Positions 27,117-38,452 of a stretch of 64,000 bases of DNA are shown here, in pieces. The position numbers were made by a program, and so were the translations under genes. The DNA is from Mycolicibacterium porcinum (GTDB lineage: Bacteria; Actinomycetota; Actinomycetes; Mycobacteriales; Mycobacteriaceae), in assembly GCA_001942045.1 (NCBI GenBank), contig MSTD01000010.1, positions 80,826 through 144,825 of the forward strand, given 5' to 3'. Each line of letters opens with the position of its first letter. Position 1 is the stretch's first letter. The notes under the pieces were generated by a model. That model was given only the letters and a program-made list of their open reading frames with translations, was not told the origin of the DNA and did not search any database.

Positions 27117-28118
27117 TTGACTGTCCCGCCCCCTTACGGCGGTCCCCAGCCGGACCATCCCCACTACGTGCCGGGTTACCCGGTGGGATATCCGGCTGGT
27201 TATCCCCCGTCTGCCCACACCAACGGCATGGCGGTCGCGGCACTGGTGGGCTCGGTCCTGTTCGCACCGCTGGGCATCCTGTTCGGACACATCTCGCTGT
27301 CGCAGCTCAAACGCAGCGGTGAACAGGGCCGCGGTATCGCGGTCGCTGGCCTGGTCATCGGGTATGTGATGACGGCTCTGGCGATCGTGGCGGTGGTACT
27401 GATCGTGGTGCTCGGCCTGATTGCCGTCAAAGCCGCCGAGGACATGCCGCGCCACGATCGCTACCCGGCCGCCGCGGGCTCGAGCCGGCAACTGCCCGCG
27501 TTCGCGCCGCCGCCGAACCTCGGCGGCAACTGCCAGTACCCGGCCACCCCGGAACCGGCCGCCAGGCCGGCCAAACCACCGCGTGCCGGCACAGTGCCGA
27601 CCGAGCCGGCCACGGTGGAGGCCGGGATCGTCACCGACCGCGGCAGCATCGGACTCAACCTGGCCAACGGCAAGGCGCCGTGCACGGTGAACAACTTCGC
27701 CAGCCTGGCGTTCCAAGGATTCTTCGACGGCACCGAATGCCACCGGCTGACCACCGGAGCCCTCGCGGCGCTGCAGTGCGGCGACCCGTCGGGCACCGGG
27801 ACAGGCGGGCCCGGTTACCGATTCCCGAACGAGTACCCGACCAACCAGTACCGGCTCTCCGATCCCGCCGTGAAAGAACCCGTCGTCTATCCGCGGGGCA
27901 CGGTGGCGATGGCCAACTCCGGGCCGGGCACCAACGGCAGCCAGTTCTTCCTGGTGTACGAAGACTCCCTGCTCCCGCCGACGTACACGGTGTTCGGCAC
28001 CGTGGACAACACCGGCCTGGCCACCCTCGACGCGATCGCCGACGGCGGGGTCGCCGACGGAAGCGACGACGGCAAGCCCGCCACACCGGTGACCATCAAA
28101 TCGGCAACCGTGGGCTGA
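27117..28118 (+). CDS. DUF4190-cyclophilin fusion, membrane anchored
   Basis: 333 residues from a TTG at 27117 (GGGAG upstream). A Pro/Tyr/Gly-rich N-terminus precedes two membrane segments in a DUF4190-like block (GMAVAALVGSVLFAPLGILFGHISLSQLKRSGEQGRGIAVAGLVIGYVM), then an extracytoplasmic cyclophilin domain starting near residue 155 that has RLTTGALAALQCGDPSGTGTGGPGY and GTVAMANSGPGTNGSQFFLVY. This catalytic domain is a close paralogue of the preceding gene's, although the membrane anchor differs. A tandem duplication followed by anchor replacement is the simplest reading. Both would act on exported proteins. Confidence 0.85.
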   Translation: MTVPPPYGGPQPDHPHYVPGYPVGYPAGYPPSAHTNGMAVAALVGSVLFAPLGILFGHISLSQLKRSGEQGRGIAVAGLVIGYVMTALAIVAVVLIVVLGLIAVKAAEDMPRHDRYPAAAGSSRQLPAFAPPPNLGGNCQYPATPEPAARPAKPPRAGTVPTEPATVEAGIVTDRGSIGLNLANGKAPCTVNNFASLAFQGFFDGTECHRLTTGALAALQCGDPSGTGTGGPGYRFPNEYPTNQYRLSDPAVKEPVVYPRGTVAMANSGPGTNGSQFFLVYEDSLLPPTYTVFGTVDNTGLATLDAIADGGVADGSDDGKPATPVTIKSATVG

Positions 28119-28129
28119 GCCGACGGGCG

Positions 28130-30481
28130 TCAGGCCGCCGACGTGACGCGGTACACGTCGTACACGCCCTCCACGTTGCGCACCACGCTCAGCAGGTGGC
28201 CGAGGTGTTTGGGATCGCCCATCTCGAAGGTGAACCGGCTGATCGCCACCCGGTCGTTGGACGTGGTGACCGATGCCGAGAGGATGTTGACCTTCTCGTC
28301 GGCCAGCACCCGCGTCACGTCGGACAGCAGGCGGTGCCGGTCCAGCGCCTCGACCTGGATGGCCACCAGGAATACCGACGACGGCGACGGCGCCCAGTTC
28401 ACCTCGATGATGCGTTCCGACTGTTGTTGCAGCGAAGCCGCATTCGTGCAGTCGGTGCGATGCACGCTGACCCCACCGCCGCGGGTCACGAAGCCCATGA
28501 TGGTGTCGCCGGGCACCGGGGTGCAGCACTTGGCCAGCTTGGTCAGGGTTCCGGGCGCACCCGGCACCGCGACGCCGGTGTCGTCGGTGCTGCGTTGGCG
28601 CACCGGCATGGTCAGCGGAGTGGACCGCTCGGCGAGTTCGTCCTCGGCCGCGTCGTCCCCGCCGAACTGAGCGAGCAGACGCTGCACGACATGGCGTGCC
28701 GAGACGTGCCCCTCACCGACCGCGGTGTACAACGCCGAGACGTCGGTGTAGCGCAACTCGCGGGCCAGCGCGCCCATGGTGTCGGCATTGATCAAGCGCT
28801 GCAACGGAAGTCCGCCGCGGCGGACCTCGCGCGCGATGGCATCCTTGCCGGACTCCAGCGCCTCCTCGCGGCGTTCCTTGGCGAACCACTGGCGGATCTT
28901 GGCCTTCGCCCGCGGCGACACCACGAAGGTCTGCCAGTCGCGCGAGGGCCCGGCGTTGGGCGCCTTCGAGGTGAACACCTCGACGACCTCACCGTTCTCC
29001 AGCTTGCGCTCCAGCGCGACGAGCCGGCCGTTGACCCGGGCCCCGATACAGCGGTGGCCGACCTCGGTGTGCACCGCGTAGGCGAAGTCGACCGGGGTCG
29101 ATCCGGTCGGCAGGTTGATCACGTCGCCCTTCGGCGTGAAGACGAAGATCTCTTGTACCGCAAGGTCGTAACGCAACGACTCGAGGAACTCACCGGGGTC
29201 GGCGGCCTCCCGCTGCCAGTCCAGCAGCTGGCGCATCCAGGCCATGTCGTCGATCTCGGTGGCGGCGTGGCTCTGCGGAACTCCGTTGCGGCCCTTGGCT
29301 TCTTTGTAGCGCCAGTGCGCCGCGATGCCGTACTCCGCGGTGCGGTGCATGTCCCTGGTGCGGATCTGCACCTCCAGCGGCTTGCCCTCGGGGCCGACCA
29401 CCGTGGTGTGCAGCGACTGGTAGACGCCGTAGCGCGGCTGGGCGATGTAATCCTTGAACCGGCCCGCCATCGGTTGCCACAGCGAGTGCACGACGCCGAC
29501 GGCCGCGTAGCAGTCACGGATCTCGTCGCACAGGATCCGCACGCCGACCAGGTCGTGGATGTCGTCGAAGTCGCGGCCCTTGACGATCATCTTCTGGTAG
29601 ATCGACCAGTAATGCTTGGGCCTGCCCTCGACCACGGCGTTGATCTTCATCGCGCTCAGCGCCACGCCGATCTCGGCGCGCACCTTGGCCAGGTAGGTGT
29701 CGCGTGACGGCGCCCGGTCGGCGACCAGCCGCACGATCTCCTCGTACTTCTTCGGATGCAGGATCGCGAACGACAGATCCTCGAGCTCCCACTTGACGGT
29801 GGCCATCCCCAGCCGATGAGCAAGGGGGGCAATGACTTCCAGTGTCTCGCGGGCTTTACGGGCCTGCTTCTCGGGCGGCAGGAAGCGCATGGTGCGCATG
29901 TTGTGCAGCCGGTCGGCCACCTTGATCACCAGCACCCGGGGATCGCGGGCCATCGCGATGATCATCTTGCGGATCGTCTCGCCCTCGGCGGCCGAGCCGA
30001 GCACCACTTTGTCCAGCTTGGTGACGCCGTCCACCAAGTGGCCCACCTCGGCGCCGAACTCGGCGGTCAAGGCCTCCAGGGTGTACCCGGTGTCCTCCAC
30101 GGTGTCGTGCAGCAGTGCCGCCACCAGCGTCGTGGTGTCCATCCCCAGCTCGGCCAGGATGTTGGCCACCGCCAGCGGATGGGTGATGTACGGGTCACCG
30201 GATTTGCGGAGCTGGTCGGCGTGGCGCTGCTCGGCGACGTCGTAGGCGCGCTGCAACAGCTGCAGATCGGCCTTCGGATAGATCTCGCGGTGTACCGCGA
30301 CCAGAGGCTCCAGCACCGGGTTGACCGCACTGCGCTGCGCGGTCATCCGGCGGGCGAGCCGCGCACGTACCCGGCGTGACGCGCTGGTCTTCGTGGCGTC
30401 AGGTCCCGTGACGCCCGGTGACACCGGCGGCGACTGCACCGCCTGGCCCGCAGTCGCGTCCGTACCCGTATCGCCGGCCAT
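28130..30481 (-). CDS. rel: Bifunctional (p)ppGpp synthetase/hydrolase
   Basis: 783 residues from the ATG at 30481, preceded by GGGAGG. An in-frame upstream extension is rejected. Domains are an N-terminal HD hydrolase domain ([32 protein letters not shown]), the synthetase domain ([27 protein letters not shown]), a TGS domain ([31 protein letters not shown]), and a C-terminal ACT domain with helical zinc-finger-like CTPVPGD segment. It makes and degrades (p)ppGpp during starvation and is the only such long RSH in mycobacteria. It is the last gene of the sec-apt operon here. Confidence 0.95.
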   Translation of the reverse strand: MAGDTGTDATAGQAVQSPPVSPGVTGPDATKTSASRRVRARLARRMTAQRSAVNPVLEPLVAVHREIYPKADLQLLQRAYDVAEQRHADQLRKSGDPYITHPLAVANILAELGMDTTTLVAALLHDTVEDTGYTLEALTAEFGAEVGHLVDGVTKLDKVVLGSAAEGETIRKMIIAMARDPRVLVIKVADRLHNMRTMRFLPPEKQARKARETLEVIAPLAHRLGMATVKWELEDLSFAILHPKKYEEIVRLVADRAPSRDTYLAKVRAEIGVALSAMKINAVVEGRPKHYWSIYQKMIVKGRDFDDIHDLVGVRILCDEIRDCYAAVGVVHSLWQPMAGRFKDYIAQPRYGVYQSLHTTVVGPEGKPLEVQIRTRDMHRTAEYGIAAHWRYKEAKGRNGVPQSHAATEIDDMAWMRQLLDWQREAADPGEFLESLRYDLAVQEIFVFTPKGDVINLPTGSTPVDFAYAVHTEVGHRCIGARVNGRLVALERKLENGEVVEVFTSKAPNAGPSRDWQTFVVSPRAKAKIRQWFAKERREEALESGKDAIAREVRRGGLPLQRLINADTMGALARELRYTDVSALYTAVGEGHVSARHVVQRLLAQFGGDDAAEDELAERSTPLTMPVRQRSTDDTGVAVPGAPGTLTKLAKCCTPVPGDTIMGFVTRGGGVSVHRTDCTNAASLQQQSERIIEVNWAPSPSSVFLVAIQVEALDRHRLLSDVTRVLADEKVNILSASVTTSNDRVAISRFTFEMGDPKHLGHLLSVVRNVEGVYDVYRVTSAA

Positions 30482-30521
30482 CGTCACCTCCCGGTTTTCG
30501 CCCAGAATCCGAGGATATCTC

Positions 30522-31058
30522 TCACACCGTGTGCAGGCTGGTGACCTGTAGCGGTGCCACCACATCTCGGCCACCAAGGGCCGTCAATTCCAGCACCACC
30601 GCGGCACTCAGCACGTTGGCCCCGCTCGCCTCGAGCAGCTGTCGTGCCGCCCCCAGCGTTCCGCCGGTGGCCAGAACATCGTCGATGATCACAACGTTGC
30701 GCCCGGCGATATCAATTCCGTCGGCCGGGATCTCCAGCGTCGCGCTGCCGTACTCGAGCTGATAGGTGACGCTGTGCACCGGCGGTGGCAGCTTCCCGCC
30801 CTTGCGGACCGCCAGCACACCGACCCCGAGTCGGGTGGCGACCGCGGCCCCCAGCAGGAAGCCCCGGGCGTCCAGCCCGGCGACCAGATCGGCGTCGGCC
30901 GCGGTGGCGGCCAGGGCGTCGGTCACCGCGCTCAGGCCCTGCGCATCGGCCAGCAGCGGGGTCAGATCCTTGAACTGCACGCCTGGCTCGGGAAAGTCGG
31001 GCACTTCCCGGATCAGTTTCTTGACCAGCTCCGAGATCCTGGCCGGGTCGCCGCTCAC
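30522..31058 (-). CDS. apt: Adenine phosphoribosyltransferase
   Basis: 178 residues from a GTG at 31058 overlapping the lipoprotein stop (GTGA). The PRPP-binding motif is [14 protein letters not shown]; the type I PRTase fold is clear from [20 protein letters not shown] at the N-terminus and [31 protein letters not shown]. It converts adenine and PRPP to AMP. Longer upstream extensions in this frame lie inside the lipoprotein gene and are discarded. The purine salvage gene sits directly before rel, as in M. tuberculosis. Confidence 0.93.
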   Translation of the reverse strand: MSGDPARISELVKKLIREVPDFPEPGVQFKDLTPLLADAQGLSAVTDALAATAADADLVAGLDARGFLLGAAVATRLGVGVLAVRKGGKLPPPVHSVTYQLEYGSATLEIPADGIDIAGRNVVIIDDVLATGGTLGAARQLLEASGANVLSAAVVLELTALGGRDVVAPLQVTSLHTV

Positions 31059-32722
31059 GTGGACAACTTCCAGCGGTCCATGTTCCACCCGGCGCCCCAC
31101 CGGGTCGGATTGCTGCTCACGGCGTACATCTTGGTCGATGTCAGCACTGTGCGCTGCTGGCGGTACAGCGGCAGGGTCGGCATGTCGTTCCACAGGATCG
31201 GCGCGCCCTCCCCCGCCAGCCGCGCCAGTTCCTTCGGGTCCGACGACACAGCCTGCGCATCGATGATGCCGTCGACCCGCTCGTTGGCGTAACCGGGCAG
31301 GTTGTTGCCGTTGCCCGAGTGGAACGCGTACGCGTCGATGGCCGAAGAACCCGAGGAGCCGCTGCCGGCGGCCCCGCCGGTGCTGGCCAGAAGTCCGTCG
31401 AACTCGTTGTTGCGCAATGCCACCGGTCCGGCCGTCGCCGATCCGGCGTCCTGCACGGTGATGCCGGCCGCGGCACATGACTTCGCGATCGCACCGACGG
31501 TCGCAGCCAGCCGGGCGTTGGGCGTCTGGTACCCGATGCGGACCGTCAGCGGCTTGTTGTTGAGCGCCGCGCGGGCCGCGTCAGGGTTGGCCACCCCGAA
31601 TTGCGCGGCCTCGCCCACATTCTCGGCGGCACTGAACGCGTCGTCGGTAACCGGGCTGAGCCGGGAGTTGATGATCGGCGTGCCGGCATTGCGGGCGATC
31701 ACATCCCGCGGGGTGCACAGCGCCACGGCCCGCCGCGCCGGCGTGGCGGCCAACGGCCCGCCCGGCGCGAAGATCAACTGCTCGATACCGGCTGACGGGG
31801 TTTCCATGCTGACGTAGTCGTCGGGCAGGTTGAGCAGGCCCGAGGATCCGGACTCGATGTCGACGACATCGAACGATCCCTGGTTGACCCGCTCCTGGAT
31901 GTCGGCGCCACGCGGCCACACCGCGATCTGGTTGGTGATCGCGGGGGTCCCCCACCACTTGTCGTTGGCGACCAGGACCACCACGCCGTCCTTGGACACC
32001 GAGTCGATCCGGTACGGGCCCGACGACGGGAACCGCTTGAGGTCGAGGTCGGGTTTGAGGTCCCAGATGGTGTTCCACGCCTTGGCGATCCGGTCGATCG
32101 TCGGCTGGTCACCGTTCTGCAGCGCGGTGGCCACCCCGCCGTCGCCGAGGTTGAGTTCGTCGGCGATGACATGCGAGGGCATCAGCGATGTCGCGGCGAA
32201 CAGCTGCCCGTAGTCGAGGAATCCGCGGTCCTGGGCGAACGACACCCGGGCCCGCTTCTGGCCGGGGGCACAGTCCACGGACGCGATGTCGCGGTAACCC
32301 GCCCGGCTCGCGGCGTCGAACCCGGGGAACCGCCCGGACTGCGCGCCCCAGGCCAGCACGAGGTCGTCACACGTGATGGGCTTGCCGTCGGAGTAGACCG
32401 CCTTGTCGCTGATCACGTAATCCAGGATCAGTGGCGCACGGCCCACGACCGACACCGAACCGAAGTCGTTGTCGGACACCACCTGGCCCTCGGGGCCGTG
32501 GTAGGCGAATCCGGTCAACGCCCGCGCGAAGGCCTGCGGCCCAGCCGACGCGGCCCCGGCCACCGTGTTGGTGTTATAGGTGGTCAGGGTGCCGTCGACG
32601 GCGTAGTCGATCTTGTCGGCCGAGCTTCCCGAACACGCCGACAGGCCCAACGCGGCGACCACGGACAGCGTCGCCGCCGTCAGTGCCGTCCGGGCCCGGG
32701 CGACGGCCCGCCACTGAACCAT
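31055..32722 (-). CDS. ABC-type substrate-binding lipoprotein, family 5 (Rv2585c homologue)
   Basis: 555 residues with a lipobox LSAC (Cys30) after a 29-residue signal peptide ([18 protein letters not shown]). It is built like family 5 (peptide/DppA-type) solute-binding proteins, with [16 protein letters not shown] and [22 protein letters not shown]. No permease or ATPase genes are next to it, so its transport partner is unknown. It ends with a GTGA overlap with apt and its ATG is six bases from the secF stop. Confidence 0.85.
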   Translation of the reverse strand: MVQWRAVARARTALTAATLSVVAALGLSACSGSSADKIDYAVDGTLTTYNTNTVAGAASAGPQAFARALTGFAYHGPEGQVVSDNDFGSVSVVGRAPLILDYVISDKAVYSDGKPITCDDLVLAWGAQSGRFPGFDAASRAGYRDIASVDCAPGQKRARVSFAQDRGFLDYGQLFAATSLMPSHVIADELNLGDGGVATALQNGDQPTIDRIAKAWNTIWDLKPDLDLKRFPSSGPYRIDSVSKDGVVVLVANDKWWGTPAITNQIAVWPRGADIQERVNQGSFDVVDIESGSSGLLNLPDDYVSMETPSAGIEQLIFAPGGPLAATPARRAVALCTPRDVIARNAGTPIINSRLSPVTDDAFSAAENVGEAAQFGVANPDAARAALNNKPLTVRIGYQTPNARLAATVGAIAKSCAAAGITVQDAGSATAGPVALRNNEFDGLLASTGGAAGSGSSGSSAIDAYAFHSGNGNNLPGYANERVDGIIDAQAVSSDPKELARLAGEGAPILWNDMPTLPLYRQQRTVLTSTKMYAVSSNPTRWGAGWNMDRWKLST

Positions 32723-32727
32723 GCGGC

Positions 32728-34014
32728 TTACCGCCGGGTGTTCCGCTTGCCCGACGGACGTCCGGTGCGCGCGGCCGGTCGCGCGCCGGGAGCCGGTTTG
32801 GCCGGTGCGGGCTCGGCCGCGACCGTGGCCGACACCGTCTCGGCACCGCTGTCATCGGTGTCCGCATCGGAGGCGTCGGCCGCGTCCTTGGTGGCCGTCG
32901 ACGCCTTGGCGCCCTTCTCCCGGCGATTCAGCACGCGCTTGGTGTGCTTACGCACCAGCTCCGTACGTTCGCGCAACGACACGAGAAGCGGCGTCGCGAA
33001 GTAGATCGACGAGTAGGTACCGACGATGACGCCGACCAGCTGCACCAGGGCCAGATCCATCAGCGTTCCGACGCCCAGCAGCCACACCGCGACGACCATC
33101 AGCGCGATGATCGGCAGCACCGAGATGAGGCTGGTGTTGATCGAGCGCATGAAGGTCTGGTTGACCGCGAGGTTGGCCTGCTCGGCGAACGTTCGGCGCG
33201 TGGTGTGTTCGAAGCCGTGGGTGTTCTCTTCGACCTTGTCGAACACGATCACCGTGTCGTAGAGCGAGAAGCCCAGAATCGTCAGCAGACCGATGACCGT
33301 GGCCGGGGTGACCTCGAAACCGACCAGCGAGTAGACGCCGGCGGTCACGACCAGGTCGAAGACGAGTGTGGCCATCGCGGCCATCGCCATGTAGCGCTCG
33401 TACCGCCATGCGATGTAGATCGACGCCAGCACGACGAAGACCACCAGCGCGATCAATGCCTTCTGGGTGATCTGCCCACCCCAGGTCTCGGACACCGCCG
33501 AGTCGCTGATCACCTGCTTGCTCGGCTGGCCGTCGGCGCCCTTGGGATGGAACGCGTCGAAGAGCGCGGTCCGCAGTTTCTCGGTCTCGTCGTTGGTCAG
33601 GGTCTCCGAACGGATCTGCACGGTCGCCGAGGCGCCGCTGCCGACCAGCACGACCGATTCGGGCGCCTTGTTCAGGGTCTTGTTGAAGACGTCCTCGACC
33701 TGCTGGACCGAGACGATGCCCTCGGAACCGGCCGAGGGCATCGACACCTTCGTGCCGCCCTCGAAGTCGATGCCGAAGGTGAACCCTCGCAACACCATGC
33801 TGGCGATGCAGACCGCGACGATGATGCCGCTGATCGCGTACCAGAGCTTGCGGCGGCCGATGACCTCGAAGGCCCCGGTACCGGTGTAGAGCCGGACGAA
33901 GAATCCGTGCTTCGGCATTGCCGCAGAAGTGGATTCGATGCCAGGCGCCTCCACTGCGGTGTCCTTGACGTCCTCGGCGGTCGTGTCGTCGGCGGTGTTC
34001 TTAGCTGCTGCCAT
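32728..34014 (-). CDS. secF: Protein translocase subunit SecF
   Basis: 428 residues, six membrane segments. The SecF signature GTKVSMPSAGSEG, TVIGLLTILGFSLYDTVIVFDKVEENT and RTFAEQANLAVNQTFMRSINTSL are visible. The C-terminal ~85 residues are hydrophilic and Ala/Ser/Lys-rich and may be a mycobacterial cytoplasmic tail. With SecD it drives the late, proton-motive-force-dependent step of protein export. The start is four bases from secD. Confidence 0.93.
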   Translation of the reverse strand: MAAAKNTADDTTAEDVKDTAVEAPGIESTSAAMPKHGFFVRLYTGTGAFEVIGRRKLWYAISGIIVAVCIASMVLRGFTFGIDFEGGTKVSMPSAGSEGIVSVQQVEDVFNKTLNKAPESVVLVGSGASATVQIRSETLTNDETEKLRTALFDAFHPKGADGQPSKQVISDSAVSETWGGQITQKALIALVVFVVLASIYIAWRYERYMAMAAMATLVFDLVVTAGVYSLVGFEVTPATVIGLLTILGFSLYDTVIVFDKVEENTHGFEHTTRRTFAEQANLAVNQTFMRSINTSLISVLPIIALMVVAVWLLGVGTLMDLALVQLVGVIVGTYSSIYFATPLLVSLRERTELVRKHTKRVLNRREKGAKASTATKDAADASDADTDDSGAETVSATVAAEPAPAKPAPGARPAARTGRPSGKRNTRR

Positions 34015-34018
34015 GTGC

Positions 34019-35839
34019 TTATCCCCGTCCCGCGGTCGCGTGCGAAGCCTCGCGGCGCTCCCGCGCGATCTGCTGCACCGCGCCGAGACCGTTGAAGGCC
34101 GGTTTTGCCATCGTCGGAGACTTCGAGGCCAGGTACACCAGCGGCCAGGTCACCAGGAACACGACCACGATGTCCAGGATCGTGGTCAACCCCAAGGTGA
34201 ACGCGAAGCCCTTGACCTGGCCGATCGCCAGGAAGTACAGCACCGCGGCCGCCAGGAAGGTCACCGCGTTGCCGGACACGATCGTCTTGCGGGCGCGGGC
34301 CCAGCCTCGGGGTACCGCCGACCGGAAGGACCGGCCCTCACGGATCTCGTCCTTTATTCGTTCGAAGAACACCACGAAGGAGTCAGCGGTGGTGCCGATA
34401 CCGATGATCAGACCCGCGATACCGGCCAGATCCAGCGTGTAGCCGATGTACCTGCCGAGCAGCACCAGGATCGCGAAAACCATTGCGCCGGCAGCGACCA
34501 GCGACAGCGCGACCAGCAGGCCGAGCACCCGGTAGTACAGCAGTGAGTACAGCAGCACCGCGGCCAAACCGACTGCGCCGGCGATCAGGCCGGCCCGCAT
34601 CGAGGACAGGCCCAGCGTCGCCGAAACGGTCTCAGCCTCCGAGGATTCGAACGACAGCGGAAGTGAGCCGTACTTGAGTACGTTCGCCAATTCCTTGGCC
34701 GTGTCCGAAGTGAACTGGCCGGTGATCTGGGTGTTCCCGCCGGGGATCGGTTCGCGGATCTCCGGTGCGCTGACTACCTGCGAGTCCAGGGTGAACGCCG
34801 TCTGCGTGCCGACGTTGGCGGCGGTGAAGTCGGCCCAGGTCTTGGCTCCCCCGCTCTTGAAGGTCACGTCGACGACGTACTGGCCCTGCTGCTGGTTCAG
34901 CCCGGAGGTGGCGTCGGCGATCTCCTCGCCGCTCATGATCGACTTGCTCAGCAGATAGACCGTCTGGCCGTCCTGCGAGCAGGTGATCAGCGGCAGGTTC
35001 GGGTCGTCGTTGCCGGCGAGCACATCTTCCTCACCGCAGCGCGTGGCCTGATACTGCAGGGCCAGGATCTGGATCGACGGGTTGGTGCTCTGCCGCAGTT
35101 CCTTCTCGTCGGCGATGCGCTGCGCCAGGGCGGCCTTGGCGTCACCCGGCTTGGGCGGCGCCGGAGCCGGGGCCGGTGCCGGTGCGGGCTCACCCGGGGC
35201 GGGAGCCGGCGCGGGCGCACCCGGCGCCGGAGCCGGAGTCGGTTCACCGGGCGTGGGCGCGGGGTCCAGCGGGTAGGGCCGCGGCTGGGGTACCGGGGCC
35301 GGCCCGCCGGCCGGCGGTGCCGCCGGTGCCTCGCCCGCGGGCGGCGCCACCGGGGCCTCGCCCGGCAGACCCGGGACGCCACCGGGCGCTGCGGGGGCGC
35401 CGGGCGCCGCGGGGGCTCCCGGAGCTCCCGGTGCGCCGGGTTGTTGGCCCTGCGGCTTGGCGGGCATCGCGTGCACGACCGGCCGGATGTACAGACGCGC
35501 GGTCTGACCCAGGTTGCGCGCCTCGCTGCCGTCGTTGCCGGGAACGGTGATCACCAGGTTGTCCCCGTCGATGACGACCTCCGAGCCGGAGACGCCGAGA
35601 CCGTCGACGCGGGCACTGATGATTTGTTGGGCCTGGTTGAGTGCCTCTCTGGTCGGCGTCGAGCCGTCCGGGGTGCGCGCGGTCAGCGTCACCCGGGTAC
35701 CGCCCTGCAGGTCAATGCCGAGTTTGGGCTTGGCCTGCTTGTCGCCGGTGAGGAACACCAGCAGATAAACGCCGATCAGAAGGACCAGGAAAAGTGTCAG
35801 GTAGCGCGCAGGGTGCACCGGCGCCGTAGACGATGCCAC
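34019..35839 (-). CDS. secD: Protein translocase subunit SecD
   Basis: 606 residues. An N-terminal membrane segment is followed by the large periplasmic P1 domain ([14 protein letters not shown]), the [29 protein letters not shown] segment and five C-terminal membrane helices with [21 protein letters not shown] striking Pro/Ala/Gly-rich insertion occupies about residues 133-230 (many [12 protein letters not shown] repeats) inside the periplasmic domain and is absent from E. coli SecD. It explains low-complexity DNA at 35150-35440. Confidence 0.93.
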   Translation of the reverse strand: MASSTAPVHPARYLTLFLVLLIGVYLLVFLTGDKQAKPKLGIDLQGGTRVTLTARTPDGSTPTREALNQAQQIISARVDGLGVSGSEVVIDGDNLVITVPGNDGSEARNLGQTARLYIRPVVHAMPAKPQGQQPGAPGAPGAPAAPGAPAAPGGVPGLPGEAPVAPPAGEAPAAPPAGGPAPVPQPRPYPLDPAPTPGEPTPAPAPGAPAPAPAPGEPAPAPAPAPAPPKPGDAKAALAQRIADEKELRQSTNPSIQILALQYQATRCGEEDVLAGNDDPNLPLITCSQDGQTVYLLSKSIMSGEEIADATSGLNQQQGQYVVDVTFKSGGAKTWADFTAANVGTQTAFTLDSQVVSAPEIREPIPGGNTQITGQFTSDTAKELANVLKYGSLPLSFESSEAETVSATLGLSSMRAGLIAGAVGLAAVLLYSLLYYRVLGLLVALSLVAAGAMVFAILVLLGRYIGYTLDLAGIAGLIIGIGTTADSFVVFFERIKDEIREGRSFRSAVPRGWARARKTIVSGNAVTFLAAAVLYFLAIGQVKGFAFTLGLTTILDIVVVFLVTWPLVYLASKSPTMAKPAFNGLGAVQQIARERREASHATAGRG

Positions 35840-35911
35840 GTTTCTAGGGTCTCCTCGAGATCAGTTCGTCAGCACCGCAAAGGGTACGTGCTTGTCCTGG
35901 GTGCTCTGCGG

Positions 35912-36259
35912 TCAGTCTTTCTTGAGGCCGTCGGTGTCGGTGACACCGGTGCTCTCGGTCAGTTCAGTCGCGGCCGACGGGGTGTCGGCGTCGACATCGG
36001 TGTCCTCCTCGATGCGGTCGCGCACCGCGAGCTTCATCCAGGTGGTGACGACGCCGGGGGCGATCTCCAGGTCGACGTTGTCGTCGGTGATGCCGGTGAT
36101 CGTGCCCTGCAGGCCCGAGGTGGTGTGCACGCGATCGCCGATCTGCAGCGAATTGTGCAGGTCGATGGTCGCCTGCATCGCCTTGCGCTGACGACGCGAC
36201 GCGAAGAACATAAACGCGCCCATGACGATCAGCAGGGGCAGAAAAATGACGAGATCCAT
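35912..36259 (-). CDS. yajC: Preprotein translocase accessory subunit YajC
   Basis: 115 residues. One N-terminal membrane segment (LVIFLPLLIVMGAFMFFASRRQRK) leads into the typical LQIGDRVHTTSGLQGTITGITDDNVDLEIAPGVV domain, then an acidic tail. YajC binds SecDF and modulates export. It lies 72 bases upstream of secD and probably starts the yajC-secD-secF-lipoprotein-apt-rel operon. Confidence 0.9.
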   Translation of the reverse strand: MDLVIFLPLLIVMGAFMFFASRRQRKAMQATIDLHNSLQIGDRVHTTSGLQGTITGITDDNVDLEIAPGVVTTWMKLAVRDRIEEDTDVDADTPSAATELTESTGVTDTDGLKKD

Positions 36260-36416
36260 GTCAACTATGTCTTTCGTGTTGTGTCAGATGTCAGGGCGAC
36301 CGAGGCCACGATACCGCCGCCGACCCGGACCACCCCATTCGCCGCCGACAGGCAGGCGCCGCGACTAGGCTCAGTACGCGTTATTTCCGGTGCCGCCCTT
36401 CCGTAAAGAGGAGGCA

Positions 36417-37760
36417 GTGTTGAGCCATCCAGAGCAGTCCCGCCTTCTGGCCACCACCATTCCCGGCCCCAAATCCGAGGCGTTGATCGGCCGGAAATCG
36501 GCGGCCGTCGCCCGTGGAGTCGGCAACACCATGCCGGTGTATGCCGCCCGCGCCGGAGGCGGCATCGTCGAGGACGTCGACGGTAACCGCCTGATCGACC
36601 TGGGCTCGGGCATCGCTGTCACCACGATCGGCAACGCGTCGCCGCGCGTGGTCGAGGCGGTGGCCGCGCAGGCCGCCGACTTCACCCACACCTGCTTCAT
36701 GGTGACACCGTACGAGGAGTACGTCGCGGTCTGCGAACACCTCAACCGGCTGACGCCGGTGCGCGGCGAGAAACGGTCGGCCCTGTTCAATTCCGGTTCC
36801 GAGGCGGTCGAGAACTCGGTGAAGATCGCCCGGTCCCACACCCACAAGCAGGCCGTCGTCGCGTTCGACCACGCCTACCACGGGCGGACCAACCTCACGA
36901 TGGCCCTGACCGCCAAGTCGATGCCGTACAAGCACGGCTTCGGCCCGTTCGCACCCGAGATCTACCGGGCGCCGTTGTCGTACCCGTTCCGCGATGCCGA
37001 GTTCGGCAAGGAACTGGCGACCGACGGCGCGCTCGCGGCCAAACGGGCCATCGACGTGATGGAGAAGCAGGTCGGCGCCGACAACCTGGCCGCGGTCATC
37101 ATCGAACCCATCCAGGGCGAGGGCGGGTTCATCGTGCCGGCCGACGGGTTCCTGCCCGCGTTGTTGGGGTGGTGCCGCGACAACAACGTGGTGTTCATCG
37201 CCGACGAAGTGCAGACCGGATTCGCCCGCACCGGCGCGATGTTCGCGTGTGAGCACGAGGGCATCGATCCCGACCTGATCGTCACCGCCAAGGGCATCGC
37301 CGACGGCTTGCCGTTGTCCGCGGTGACGGGGCGGGCCGAGATCATGGACTCGCCGCACGTCTCCGGACTCGGCGGCACCTACGGCGGCAATCCGATCGCG
37401 TGTGCCGCGGCGCTGGCCACGATCGAGACCATCGAGGCCGACGGTCTGGTCGCCCGCGCCCAGCAGATCGAAGTCCTGATGAAGGACCGGCTGGGCCGGT
37501 TGCAGGCCGAGGACGACCGGATCGGCGACGTCCGCGGCCGGGGCGCGATGATCGCTGTCGAACTGGTCAAGGCCGGCACCACCACGCCCGACCCGGAGCT
37601 GACCAGGGCGCTGTGCGCCGGCGCCCATGCGGCCGGGGTGATCGTGCTGTCCTGCGGCACCTACGGCAACGTGTTGCGGTTCCTGCCGCCGCTGACGATC
37701 AGCGACGAACTGCTCATCGAGGGGCTCGATGTGCTCGAGCTGATCCTGCGCGACCTCTGA
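36417..37760 (+). CDS. gabT: 4-aminobutyrate transaminase
   Basis: 447 residues, class III aminotransferase. The PLP lysine is Lys292 in VTAKGIADGLPLS, and the active-site segments FNSGSEAVENSVKIAR and ADEVQTGFARTG are present. It converts GABA and 2-oxoglutarate to succinate semialdehyde and glutamate. I use GTG 36417; TTG 36420 is only three bases later and lies better relative to GGAGG, and both give nearly the same protein. The neighbouring carboxylic-acid reductases could interact metabolically but no direct link is seen. Confidence 0.9.
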   Translation: MLSHPEQSRLLATTIPGPKSEALIGRKSAAVARGVGNTMPVYAARAGGGIVEDVDGNRLIDLGSGIAVTTIGNASPRVVEAVAAQAADFTHTCFMVTPYEEYVAVCEHLNRLTPVRGEKRSALFNSGSEAVENSVKIARSHTHKQAVVAFDHAYHGRTNLTMALTAKSMPYKHGFGPFAPEIYRAPLSYPFRDAEFGKELATDGALAAKRAIDVMEKQVGADNLAAVIIEPIQGEGGFIVPADGFLPALLGWCRDNNVVFIADEVQTGFARTGAMFACEHEGIDPDLIVTAKGIADGLPLSAVTGRAEIMDSPHVSGLGGTYGGNPIACAAALATIETIEADGLVARAQQIEVLMKDRLGRLQAEDDRIGDVRGRGAMIAVELVKAGTTTPDPELTRALCAGAHAAGVIVLSCGTYGNVLRFLPPLTISDELLIEGLDVLELILRDL

Positions 37761-37764
37761 AACG

Positions 37765-38385
37765 CTAATGAGCGTGGGTGTGGCGCCGGCCGAACATCCC
37801 GCCCCAGGTCCGACGCTCAGGCGCGGCCATGGCTTCGGTCGGTTGAGCATCGGCGACGGCGGCGGGTTCGGCCGTCACGGCGTGTGCCACGGGCCGTTGC
37901 GCGTACTCGACGTCACGCACACTGCGCACCGACAACCGGCCCACGGCCATGGCCCCCAGCAACACGATCAGCGCGCCGAGCCCGGAGAAGTAGGCCAACT
38001 CCAGCGTCACGCGTTTGGCGTCGGTCACGGCGATGGGCATGCCGGCGTCGCCGATGCCCAACGGCCCGGCGAGCGCCCGGCCGATCACGAACCACGCTCC
38101 GCCCAAAACGGCCAGCCATGCGCCGAAATGCGCCGTGGCCCGGTTACCCGAACCCAGCAGGAGCAGGCCGCCCAGCGCCGTCACGGCCCCCGGAAGCACC
38201 TCCAACCAGCCTCGCGCCGACGTCCACACCCAGGCTTGATCCGGGGTGAACGCGAAGTCGAAGTACGGCCCGACGAACGGGATCAGCGCACCCCAGATTC
38301 CCAGCAGAACCAGCAAAAGGCCGCTGGCGGCTCCGCGACTGCGGGGCATGCGCAGTCGGCCGCCGCGGGTATCGAATTCGGTCAT
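37765..38385 (-). CDS. Polytopic membrane protein of unknown function
   Basis: 206 residues with about four hydrophobic segments (LLLVLLGIWGALIPFVGPYF, VLPGAVTALGGLLLLGSG, FGAWLAVLGGAWFVIGRAL, YFSGLGALIVLLGAMAVGR), then a charged tail ending HTHAH. The ATG is preceded by GGAGG with 4-base spacing. I do not recognise the family. It converges on gabT with only four bases between the stops. Confidence 0.75.
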   Translation of the reverse strand: MTEFDTRGGRLRMPRSRGAASGLLLVLLGIWGALIPFVGPYFDFAFTPDQAWVWTSARGWLEVLPGAVTALGGLLLLGSGNRATAHFGAWLAVLGGAWFVIGRALAGPLGIGDAGMPIAVTDAKRVTLELAYFSGLGALIVLLGAMAVGRLSVRSVRDVEYAQRPVAHAVTAEPAAVADAQPTEAMAAPERRTWGGMFGRRHTHAH

Positions 38386-38452
38386 GATGCCTCCTTTGAC
38401 ACCCCGGTGGGTACCCCAAACTCGGTGGCAGTAACGCTCCTACCCTGAGGGG

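Noticed and set aside
35150..35440. Possible tandem DNA repeat
   Set aside because: The low-complexity sequence encodes the Pro/Ala-rich insertion in SecD and does not form an exact repeat array.
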